DNA from: Prevotellaceae bacterium UBA6858
GTDB lineage: Bacteria; Bacteroidota; Bacteroidia; Bacteroidales; Bacteroidaceae
Reading direction: 5' to 3'
NCBI GenBank assembly: GCA_002451695.1
Contig: DKDC01000037.1
Location: 29,161 to 50,848, forward strand
DNA: 21,688 nt
In this document: one piece after another, positions 7,547-13,968 of the stretch
Numbering within the stretch: the first letter of the stretch is position 1
Layout of the letters: each line of letters opens with the position of its first letter
Notes under the pieces: generated by a model
Database searches by the model: none
What the model saw: only the letters and a program-made list of their open reading frames with translations
Told to the model about the DNA's origin: nothing
Translations under genes and position numbers: made by a program

Positions 7547-7667
7547 TATTGTTTTCCAAACGTTTGCAAACGCCGAAAAAAGGTCTGATGTAATTTGAAT
7601 TATGTCTGATATAATTTTTTCTACATCGGACATAGTTTTTCCTACATCTGATGTAATTTTTCGGACT
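7547..7667 (+). repeat. Dispersed 21-bp-unit element, copy A (complete array)
   Basis: The adaptor (TTGTTTT, CGTTTGCAAACG, an A-run, GG) is followed by four units starting at 7584, 7605, 7626 and 7647, an exact 21-base period. The units begin TCTGATGTAA, TCTGATATAA, TCGGACATAG and TCTGATGTAA. Units 2 to 4 carry a T-run after this head. Unit 1 instead ends TTTGAATTATG, a deviation shared with the copy at 13684-13767. Units 3 and 4 can pair as a hairpin (7624-7634 with 7643-7653; 9 of 11 pairs, one of them G.U). It lies between divergent genes. Confidence 0.85.
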
Positions 7668-7824
7668 TCCGCATTCGCGCCACGTTTGTCGGGTGCATGG
7701 TGCGCGTCATGGCATTTGGTGCAAAAACTTTGCTTTTTCAAACTTTGTTTGTCATTTTTGTGCTAAAACAAACACTTTGCTTTCTTTTTTCTTGAAATTG
7801 AAATTATTTTCCATACAAACAGAC

Positions 7825-7832
7825 TAATTTTG
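7825..7832 (+). promoter_or_regulatory. -7 promoter element of amt
   Basis: TAATTTTG matches TAnnTTTG and is followed by CGC. It lies 30 bases before the amt ATG. The nearest upstream TTG (7798-7800) has a 24-base spacer, longer than ideal. A TTG overlapping the end of the box (7830) opens the amt frame but is unlikely to be the start. Confidence 0.6.
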
Positions 7833-7862
7833 CGCCGCAAACCAACAAAAAGCAAACTTAAT

Positions 7863-9248
7863 ATGAGAATCAAAAAGAAATGGATTATCCTAATGGGGCT
7901 TATGGTGGCAATCACCATAGCGGGCCTCTTTGCACCGGAACCGGGTTTTGAGTGCGACTTCTCGCAAATAAACGGCGCGGACGTGGCGTGGCTCATCACC
8001 GCAACAATCTTCGTGCTCATGATGACACCGGGGCTTTCGTTCTTCTACGGCGGCATGGTGGGTGCGCGCAACGTAATCTCCACCATGTTACAGAGCTTCA
8101 TAGCCATGGGCATCATAACCGTGCTGTGGGTGGCGTTCGGCTTCAGCCTGTGCTTCGGCGATGACATAGGCGGCGTTATAGGCAACCCCACAACCTTTGC
8201 CATGTTCCAGAACGTGGGGGCTGCTGTTTACACCACCCCGACCGGCAAAATTCTCGGCGGGGCGACAATCCCCCTTGCGCTGTATGCACTGTTCCAGATG
8301 AAGTTCGCCATCATCACCCCCTCGCTCATCACCGGCTCGTTTGCCGAGAGGGTGAGGTTTTCGGCATACCTGTTCTTCATGATATTCTTCTTTGTGTTCA
8401 TATACTGCCCCCTCGCCCATCTCACATGGCATCCCGACGGGCTTTTCCTTAAATGGGGCGTGGTTGACTTTGCGGGCGGCATCGTGGTTCACGCATCCTC
8501 GGGCGTCGCAGCCCTTGCGGGCGCGATTTTCCTGGGCAGGAGGCGCACCGCCACCAAGGACGAGGAACCCGCGAACATACCCTTCGTGCTTCTCGGTGCG
8601 GCGCTGCTGTGGCTGGGCTGGTTCGGGTTCAACGCAGGCAGCTCGCTCCATGCCGACGGACAGGCGGTGAAGGCCTTTCTGAACACCACCACCGCATCGG
8701 CAACGGCAATGATGACATGGATATTCTTCGACTGCCTGCGCGGGCGCAAGCCGTCGGCAATGGGAGCGGCCGTGGGCTGCGTGGTGGGGCTTGTGGCCTG
8801 CACGCCGTCGGCGGGATACGTGAGCGTGGGGCAGACAATCTTCATTTCGTTCGCGATAGCCATTATATGCAATATAGCCGTTTACTGGCGTTCGCACAGC
8901 CGCATTGACGATGCGCTCGACGTGTTCCCCACCCACGGCACGGGCGGTATTGTAGGCACTATAATGACCGGCATCTTCATTCACGAAGGACTGGTTTCGG
9001 GCACGGGCGAGGGAGTGATCGTGTTCCTGTATCATTTGCTTGCGGTGGCGATTGTGATTGCCTACACTTTCGGCATGAGTTACCTTGGCTACTGGATTAT
9101 CGACAAATTCATCCCCATGCGCGTGAGCATCGAGAGCGAGAAGGTGGGGCTGGACCTCAGCCAGCACGATGAGCATTACGGCCTCGCCCATTTCGGTGAG
9201 CGCGAGCTTGCGGAATACGAGGAACACATAAGGAGCAAGGAAAAATAA
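7863..9248 (+). CDS. amt: Ammonium transporter (Amt/AmtB family)
   Basis: 461 residues from the ATG at 7863. This inner-membrane ammonium channel has about 11 hydrophobic segments and a hydrophobic N-terminus (1-22). Family signatures are LMMTPGLSFFYGGMVGARN (52-70) and DFAGGIVVHASSGVAAL (202-218). Asp202 and His210 correspond to E. coli AmtB Asp160 and His168. THGTGGIVGTI (357-367) supplies the second pore histidine, His358 (AmtB His318). The C-terminal tail with GLDLSQHDEHYG (429-440) is the usual Amt cytoplasmic regulatory end that contacts PII proteins. No glnB/glnK gene lies next to it, unlike many amt loci, so the regulator would be encoded elsewhere. The start was chosen over an upstream TTG because the -7 element overlaps that TTG. 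Confidence 0.96.
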   Translation: MRIKKKWIILMGLMVAITIAGLFAPEPGFECDFSQINGADVAWLITATIFVLMMTPGLSFFYGGMVGARNVISTMLQSFIAMGIITVLWVAFGFSLCFGDDIGGVIGNPTTFAMFQNVGAAVYTTPTGKILGGATIPLALYALFQMKFAIITPSLITGSFAERVRFSAYLFFMIFFFVFIYCPLAHLTWHPDGLFLKWGVVDFAGGIVVHASSGVAALAGAIFLGRRRTATKDEEPANIPFVLLGAALLWLGWFGFNAGSSLHADGQAVKAFLNTTTASATAMMTWIFFDCLRGRKPSAMGAAVGCVVGLVACTPSAGYVSVGQTIFISFAIAIICNIAVYWRSHSRIDDALDVFPTHGTGGIVGTIMTGIFIHEGLVSGTGEGVIVFLYHLLAVAIVIAYTFGMSYLGYWIIDKFIPMRVSIESEKVGLDLSQHDEHYGLAHFGERELAEYEEHIRSKEK

Positions 9249-9304
9249 AAAGAACCTGACCAAAATCAGACACCATAATGGACAACTGATTTCAGACACG
9301 AAAA

Positions 9305-9328
9305 GCCCCCGGCAACTTGCCGGGGGGC
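9305..9328 (+). terminator. Hairpin downstream of amt
   Basis: CCCCCGGC (9306-9313) pairs with GCCGGGGG (9319-9326) around AACTT. It lies 57 bases after the amt stop. On the minus strand it is followed by CTTTTCG, so it may also serve the convergent gene as a second hairpin. Confidence 0.65.
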
Positions 9329-9337
9329 GGCAAACAA

Positions 9338-9369
9338 AAATCCCACGCGGCGCAAACCGCGTGGGATTT
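9338..9369 (-). terminator. Terminator of the 1196-aa gene
   Basis: Perfect 13-bp stem, AAATCCCACGCGG (9338-9350) and its complement (9357-9369), with a 6-base loop. On the minus strand it is followed by a T-run (TTTTTG), a good intrinsic terminator 21 bases past the stop of the leftward gene. It probably also stops read-through from amt. Confidence 0.8.
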
Positions 9370-9389
9370 CCTATATTCTGAAGTGTGGT

Positions 9390-12300
9390 TTACTTAACGA
9401 GAACCTTGTTCTTGCCAACAATGTAAACACCCTTCTTCAAGCCCTTGGTAGCCTCGGCAACCTTGACGTTCTTCCTTACAAGCACACCGTCGGTGGTGTA
9501 AACGTCAACAACCGCCTTGTTGGAGTTAACCAAAGATGCTATGCCGTTGGGGATTTCCACTGAAGCGTACTTCGTGTCAACCGGGATAACCTTGTCGATG
9601 GAAGCGTTGGGATCGTTCACAATCTTGCTCTGGTCAACATAAGCGTCCAGAGGATCAAGCGTCCAGCCCTGTGTGGGAGTATATACACGCGCCACGTTCT
9701 CGATGAAGTAGATCAGCGGAGACGGGAAAGGCCATGAAGCGAACGTGCCGCCAAGACCGTTGACCATCTTGGCCTCGTGGGTTACATTTCCGCCGTGGGC
9801 GGGATGAAGATCCACTACAACAGCTGTCGTGGCGTCATATTCCTGATCGCCGTCAGCAACCATTACGAACGGAGTGCCTGCGGGTATGCCGCCCAGTTCC
9901 TCGTCGGGAACAAACTCTGTGAGGTTGATTGCGCTGATAGTCTTGCCGTCCTCGCCGACTTCGTAGCCGCAAACGCTGTAAGTCTTAACGTCATGTCCTT
10001 CGGTGTATGCCGTGGGAAGAGCCTCGGTGTCGAACGGATTGACCATTGCAAACACCTTGTCCCTCTTCATGGTGATGCGGCGTGTCATTTCGGGCGAGAT
10101 CACCTCCATTGCCCATGCACCCCAGCCGTTTGCTACAGGCTCTTTACCTGACATGGCAGGAACGCCGGGAAGCACATTGCTCTGGATGTAGTACGCAGAG
10201 TTGAGGTCCGCGTTAGTGTAAATGGCAAACTGTCCCTCGCCTACAGCCTCAAGACGCACAGGACCGCGGTTGATAGGCCAGCCGTTGGCAACGCAAATCA
10301 TGTTGTAAACGTTGGGAGTGCCGGTAGCCTCGAACTTCCAGACGCGGCGCAAATCCTTGTCAATGCCTTCAAGACCCACGCAGCCCATGCCGTCGGAAGC
10401 GGAATAGCCGCCCATATAGGTGTATTTGCCCTTCACGGGGTTTCCTGAGCCGTCAACTGCCGTTTCGTCGGCGCAAGTTACAAAGTACCATGTGTTGGGG
10501 TCAGGACCAACCATAGAGTTTATCAGCGCATTGTAAGCGCGGGTGAGAAGAGTGTCAAGGCGTGCAACCTCGCGCTGGCTGATGTCCTCGAAGGGATAAG
10601 CGTCGTCAACCTCCACGAGAGCGTCCTCGAAGTCGCCGACTTTGTCGCCCGGGAAGCAGAACGGGTCTTCGCCCACGGCAACCTTGGGAGCGAAAGCCTT
10701 TGCCTTGTTGTAAATGTTGCAGATGTCGGTGGTGTCTTTCCAAACGAGCAGCAGGTTTTTGTAAGCTTCGCGCAGGTCGGCAATATCCTTTGAAGTTGCG
10801 TTGTTGTTATCAACCTTGCCCTGAGCGGCTGCGATAGCCTCGCGCAAGTTCTTTACAGCCTCAAGAATTTCGGGGTCGTTGAGCTTTTCGTTGAACTCTG
10901 CGTTCATCGGGTAAGCGTTGAATTCGGAGAACTGGAAGAAAGGCTTGCTGTATTTGCCGAGGTCGTTGGTGTTGGTCTTGATTACCTCCATGTTGATGTA
11001 GCGGTAAGGCTTGTTGAGAACAATGGGTTCTGTGCTGGTGTATTCAGGTTCTTCAGCCGTGGTGGTGAACCCTGCCTCCGGATTCTTGCGTTCGCCAAGA
11101 TAATCCCAATTCTCGCCATCGGTGCTTGCATAGAACTTGATGTCAGTCGGACGATACATTGCTATCCAAGACGAGCCGCGTGAGCGCCAATGGAAGCCTA
11201 CGTTGTGCGGGAGGGTCTTGCCTTCGCCGGCGTCAACACGTATGGCGTGGAACTTGTCGGGGAAGTCGGTGCCGCCCACGGTGGATTCGTTCCAGGCGCT
11301 TGTGCAGAATGTGTCGAAGTTCTTGTCGATAAGATTGTTCAAGTCGGACGATTCTGTTGACTGGTTGGTTATGAACAGCTGCGAAGCGTCGGTGGCAACG
11401 GGGCTCTCCATGTCGATTGTATATACGGAGTCGCTGTTTGCGCGCACGCTGGTTTCCGTTATGAGGTTGCGCAGGCTGTCGGTGCGGAGACGCTGTGCGT
11501 ATGCCACAGCCATGTTTGCCACCTCCTCTTCGGTGAACTTGTGGAGGTAGAGGTCGCTTGCGCTTGAAGACGCAATAATCCAAACGAGGTCGATGCCCGT
11601 TGCATAGCCGAAGCCTTTGCTCACGCTGGTGGCATCGGCGATGTTGAATTTTTCGCCCTTCTTGCGCTTGATGACCTGGTCGGTGCTGTGGGTCTTTGTA
11701 AGGTTGATACTTGCGCCCTGCTGGAAGAGGTCGGTTGAATTGATGAACTCGCCGGTCTCATTGTTCTGTATGGAATAGTTGCCGTTTGCGAGCTTGGTGA
11801 TTTTCCATACAAACGCGGGGTTGTCAACTTCCCAGTTGAAGCCGTAGAGGTAGCTGTTCTTCGCGCCCCATGCCTGGCAGGTGTTGCCATTCACAGCCGA
11901 ACTGTATGTGTTGTTGGAGATGGTGTAGTAACCGTCGGTTACCTCGACGAGGGATGCGTCGAGGGCTGCCTTTGCTGCGGTGTATTTGTCAAGAGCCGTC
12001 TTGCAAGTTTCCTCGGTGGGAACGTTCTCTTCATCGGCAAGCAGTTTCTTCGAAGCCTCAACTTCTGCCTTCACTGCGTCGAAAGCGGTCTTTGAGTACT
12101 GTCCGGGGTCGGTGCCGAAAGTGTAGTCGCCTTCGACGAACGAATTAACGCCAACCTCCAAGAGGTCGCGGTTGCGCGTAGCCTCGGCAGCGGCAAGGTC
12201 AGCCTCGCTCACAGGGATGAGCCTCCACGCTCCCTCGCCGTTCACGTTCTTGTCGCTCCAGTTTCCGATAGGGCCGCTGGTGGCGACACCGGCGTTGTGG

Positions 12301-12980
12301 TGCTGGATGTTGTAAGTCCAGGTTGCGCCAAGGCAGTGGATGTTGAACTGCCCGTTCGGGCTGATGTTCTCAAACACCTGCTCGGTCTCGAGTGCGTCGG
12401 TCATGTACATGTTGGTCTCCTGGCCGTCGATTACGTCGTTGTGGTTTACGTACTGTCCGGTGGAAAGGCTCTGGATGGAGTAGTTGCCGTCCTCGAGCTT
12501 CTTCACGTTCCACATGAAGGTTACCTTGGGGGCCTTCTTCTTCCAGCCGGGGTAGTTGCCCTCGCGCGGCGCGAACCACGCCATGGTGTCCTTCTCGGCA
12601 AACACGCTGTAGGCGGTAACAATGTAGTAGGTGCCGTCAACTACAGGGTTGATGGCAGCCTCCACCTTTGCCTTTGCCTCCTTCAGCTTGGTGCACATCG
12701 CAGCCTTCTCCTCGTCGGTGGCAGTTGTGCTTCCGGCCAGCTGGATAGCGTCGGAATAGATGTTGTAAAACTCCTCATAGACAGTCTCGTCTCCGACATA
12801 GCCCGGCCCTGTGCCGTAAGCATAGTCGTCAACTCCAAACTGGAAACTGTCCAAAAGCTCCTGGAGGGTCTGTTCTTCCTCCACAGGGTCTCCGTCGTCA
12901 TTGGCGGCGAAGACAGCCGCTCCCGGCGCCATTATAAGCAGCACCGCAAGGGCAATCAGTTTTGAGAAAAATTTTTCCAT
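9390..12980 (-). CDS. Large modular secreted protein with F5/8-type domain and T9SS tail
   Basis: 1196 residues. A Sec signal peptide (1-25, ending AAVFA) is followed by alternating modules: helical linkers rich in Lys/Ala/Glu (about 36-112, 262-345 and 695-825) and three related beta-rich modules (about 114-255, 348-475 and 828-963). The first two of these share the pattern YYI...W...K(L)xxGNYSIQ...TGxxxN. A discoidin/F5-8-type-C-like region (about 515-692) contains LIDKNFDTFCTSAWN and FYASTDGENWDYLG. The last ~40 residues (VDVYTTDGVLVRK ... GLKKGVYIVGKNKVLVK) fit a type A T9SS sorting domain, so export to the cell surface is expected. No catalytic domain is recognised; carbohydrate binding or adhesion is the best guess. 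A weak promoter (CATATTTG on the minus strand, 13101-13108) implies a leader of about 115 bases. The gene is monocistronic, ending at two hairpins. Confidence 0.85.
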   Translation of the reverse strand: MEKFFSKLIALAVLLIMAPGAAVFAANDDGDPVEEEQTLQELLDSFQFGVDDYAYGTGPGYVGDETVYEEFYNIYSDAIQLAGSTTATDEEKAAMCTKLKEAKAKVEAAINPVVDGTYYIVTAYSVFAEKDTMAWFAPREGNYPGWKKKAPKVTFMWNVKKLEDGNYSIQSLSTGQYVNHNDVIDGQETNMYMTDALETEQVFENISPNGQFNIHCLGATWTYNIQHHNAGVATSGPIGNWSDKNVNGEGAWRLIPVSEADLAAAEATRNRDLLEVGVNSFVEGDYTFGTDPGQYSKTAFDAVKAEVEASKKLLADEENVPTEETCKTALDKYTAAKAALDASLVEVTDGYYTISNNTYSSAVNGNTCQAWGAKNSYLYGFNWEVDNPAFVWKITKLANGNYSIQNNETGEFINSTDLFQQGASINLTKTHSTDQVIKRKKGEKFNIADATSVSKGFGYATGIDLVWIIASSSASDLYLHKFTEEEVANMAVAYAQRLRTDSLRNLITETSVRANSDSVYTIDMESPVATDASQLFITNQSTESSDLNNLIDKNFDTFCTSAWNESTVGGTDFPDKFHAIRVDAGEGKTLPHNVGFHWRSRGSSWIAMYRPTDIKFYASTDGENWDYLGERKNPEAGFTTTAEEPEYTSTEPIVLNKPYRYINMEVIKTNTNDLGKYSKPFFQFSEFNAYPMNAEFNEKLNDPEILEAVKNLREAIAAAQGKVDNNNATSKDIADLREAYKNLLLVWKDTTDICNIYNKAKAFAPKVAVGEDPFCFPGDKVGDFEDALVEVDDAYPFEDISQREVARLDTLLTRAYNALINSMVGPDPNTWYFVTCADETAVDGSGNPVKGKYTYMGGYSASDGMGCVGLEGIDKDLRRVWKFEATGTPNVYNMICVANGWPINRGPVRLEAVGEGQFAIYTNADLNSAYYIQSNVLPGVPAMSGKEPVANGWGAWAMEVISPEMTRRITMKRDKVFAMVNPFDTEALPTAYTEGHDVKTYSVCGYEVGEDGKTISAINLTEFVPDEELGGIPAGTPFVMVADGDQEYDATTAVVVDLHPAHGGNVTHEAKMVNGLGGTFASWPFPSPLIYFIENVARVYTPTQGWTLDPLDAYVDQSKIVNDPNASIDKVIPVDTKYASVEIPNGIASLVNSNKAVVDVYTTDGVLVRKNVKVAEATKGLKKGVYIVGKNKVLVK

Positions 12981-13293
12981 ATAAACTATGAATTAATAAT
13001 GTGAATGAATTTCCTTTCCAGCCGCCGAAAGAGGTGTCGCCCCCCCCTGAGGCGGTACAGGTTTGCTTAGAATTCCTGCATCATTGGTTATTTATTGTGG
13101 CAAATATGTGAAATAACTTTTGAACAACCAAAATTTATTTTTGAAAACTTCGCTTCCTTGTAAAAAATAATCCAAACGCGCCTTTGCGGCGGTTGCGAAA
13201 TTGCAAAACGCGCCTACAAGTTTATGCGGTTGCCGGCGTTTATTTAACTTTTGCGCACAGGCGTGCAATAAAAAATGTTATTGGAAAACCTGC
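12981..13293. other. Leader region of the 1196-aa gene
   Basis: No gene is seen. The region holds a run of eight C (13040-13047) and a probable minus-strand promoter. That promoter has CAAATATG at 13101-13108 (minus-strand CATATTTG, one mismatch to TAnnTTTG) and TTG at 13129-13131, 20 bases further upstream. The predicted 5' leader of about 115 bases is long for this organism and includes the G-run. Confidence 0.45.
13101..13131 (-). promoter_or_regulatory. Probable promoter of the 1196-aa gene
   Basis: Minus strand: TTG (13131-13129), 20 bases, then CATATTTG (13108-13101), which matches TAnnTTTG except for its first base. Transcription would start near 13095. Confidence 0.45.
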
Positions 13294-13319
13294 GGGAGGG
13301 AGCTTTTTTCATCCCTCCC
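13294..13319. terminator. GGGAGGGA hairpin
   Basis: GGGAGGGA (13294-13301) pairs with TCCCTCCC (13312-13319) around a 10-base loop. On the plus strand it is followed by CTTTTTGG, terminator-like; on the minus strand by GCAGGTTTTCC, a weaker T-run. No plus-strand gene needs it. It lies 8 bases past the stop of a 15-codon minus-strand frame. Confidence 0.55.
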
Positions 13320-13327
13320 CTTTTTGG

Positions 13328-13375
13328 TCAGTTCCGGTAATGCTTAGAGTTAGTGAATCTTGTATCTTGCGTCAT
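13328..13375 (-). CDS. Possible 15-residue micro-ORF or leader peptide
   Basis: Minus-strand ATG at 13375, reading MTQDTRFTNSKHYRN and then TGA. A perfect -7 element (TATATTTG, 13396-13389) ends 13 bases before the ATG, and the GGGAGGGA hairpin begins 8 bases after the stop. Promoter, short frame and hairpin fit within about 100 bases. It could be a micro-gene, a small RNA, or the start of a ~400-base leader for the 1196-aa gene. I do not recognise the peptide, and 15 codons can arise by chance. Confidence 0.3.
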   Translation of the reverse strand: MTQDTRFTNSKHYRN

Positions 13376-13388
13376 GTTATTGCTGCCG

Positions 13389-13396
13389 CAAATATA
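13389..13396 (-). promoter_or_regulatory. -7 element ahead of the micro-ORF
   Basis: The minus strand reads TATATTTG followed by CGG, an exact TAnnTTTG match. No TTG is seen at about 19 bases upstream. Confidence 0.45.
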
Positions 13397-13639
13397 GTGA
13401 AATGTTTTTTCAAAAGCATAAAGACTTTTTCAAAAAATCAGTTTTTGAGGCAAAAACTTTCCGCAGCGGCGTTTTTGCCGCCGGGCAAATTACAAAGCAC
13501 AACAATATTTTCACATTTGTTTCAACAAAAGCGGCATCCGGGCGGCGGTTTGCAATGCCGTTCATACTGCGGCGTACAGAGTACGCGTCACACACCATAC
13601 AAACATACAAACAGCGGTTAATCGGAAAATTGCGCCGCC
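13397..13639. other. Intergenic stretch with small hairpins
   Basis: No convincing gene. It contains GCGGC/GCCGC at 13466-13481 around a GTTTTT loop, overlapped by a GGCAAAAAC/GTTTTTGCC inverted repeat. Several T- and A-runs are present. A plus-strand frame of 145 codons (13184-13621) crosses it but is unlike a real protein. Confidence 0.5.
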
Positions 13640-13666
13640 GTAGGGGCGTATGCAATACGCCCCTAC
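13640..13666. repeat. GTAGGGGCGTAT palindrome, third copy
   Basis: Perfect 12-bp arms, GTAGGGGCGTAT and ATACGCCCCTAC, around GCA. The core is the same as the pair at 7336-7423 and it is likewise close (18 bases) to a 21-bp-unit element. The shared AATTGCGCC flank is also present (13628-13636). Confidence 0.85.
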
Positions 13667-13683
13667 AATTATTGCAAAACCCA

Positions 13684-13883
13684 AGCCGCAAAAACTACAT
13701 GGGACATAGGAAAAAATATGTCCCATGCAGGAAAAATTATATCAGACATAATCCAAACTACATCAGACCTTTTTCCGCCACTTGCAAGCGCCTGAAAAAC
13801 AAAAACTTACAAACACATTCCAAAACTAGGGCAATTCTTTGGAAACCAACGGATTGCACGTTTTCCGGCACTTTCCGCCACAA
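13684..13883 (-). repeat. Dispersed 21-bp-unit element, copy B (complete)
   Basis: Read on the minus strand: a tail (about 13883-13808), an adaptor (TTGTTTTTCAG, CGCTTGCAAGTGGCG, an A-run, GG), then four units starting at 13767, 13746, 13725 and 13704, again exactly 21 bases apart. The unit heads are TCTGATGTAG, TCTGATATAA, TGGGACATAT and TCCCATGTAG. Unit 1 ends TTTGGATTATG, paralleling copy A. Units 3 and 4 form a perfect 11-bp hairpin (CATGGGACATA at 13698-13708 and TATGTCCCATG at 13717-13727) with an 8-base loop. The tail is alignable with the copies at both window ends, and only weakly with copy A. Confidence 0.85.
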
Positions 13884-13895
13884 GGAAAAGAAAAA

Positions 13896-13928
13896 CCGCA
13901 GCCCCGGCTTTGGCTGCCGGGGCTGCGG
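13896..13928 (-). terminator. Terminator of the DUF5722-type gene
   Basis: Perfect 13-bp stem (CCGCAGCCCCGGC at 13896-13908 and its complement at 13916-13928) with a 7-base loop. On the minus strand it is followed by TTTTTCTTTTCC. This is a textbook intrinsic terminator 41 bases after the stop codon. Confidence 0.9.
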
Positions 13929-13968
13929 AACAATGTGTAATGAAACTTTTCCTGCGTTGTCTGCCGCC

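Larger units (their letters stand above)
7199..7862. other. Repeat-rich divergent intergenic region
   Basis: This 664-base region separates the CPBP protease (leftward) from amt (rightward). It holds a pair of 25-bp inverted repeats (7336-7360 and 7399-7423), the 21-bp-unit element (7547-7667), a perfect palindrome CGTTTGCAAACG (7561-7572) inside that element's adaptor, and the amt -7 box. No protein-coding gene is convincing here. A 72-codon frame crossing the array on the minus strand owes its regular seven-residue pattern to the 21-base period. Confidence 0.75.

Noticed and set aside
7584..7667. CRISPR array
   Set aside because: The 21-bp units are contiguous with no spacers, units differ from each other, and no cas genes are in the window.
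7523..7741. Minus-strand 72-codon frame with regular heptads (KITSDVG, KTMSDVE, KIISDII, QITSDLF)
   Set aside because: The seven-residue pattern is just the 21-base repeat read in frame, the start is TTG, and copy B does not preserve the same frame as an ORF with a start.
8088..9299. Minus-strand 403-codon frame
   Set aside because: Antisense to amt, His/Arg-rich, no recognisable domain.
13184..13621. Plus-strand 145-codon frame
   Set aside because: Crosses a terminator-like hairpin, the micro-ORF promoter and low-complexity DNA; no family resemblance.
13684..13883. Insertion sequence or transposase remnant
   Set aside because: No transposase reading frame, no terminal inverted repeats flanking the whole element and no target duplication could be identified by eye.
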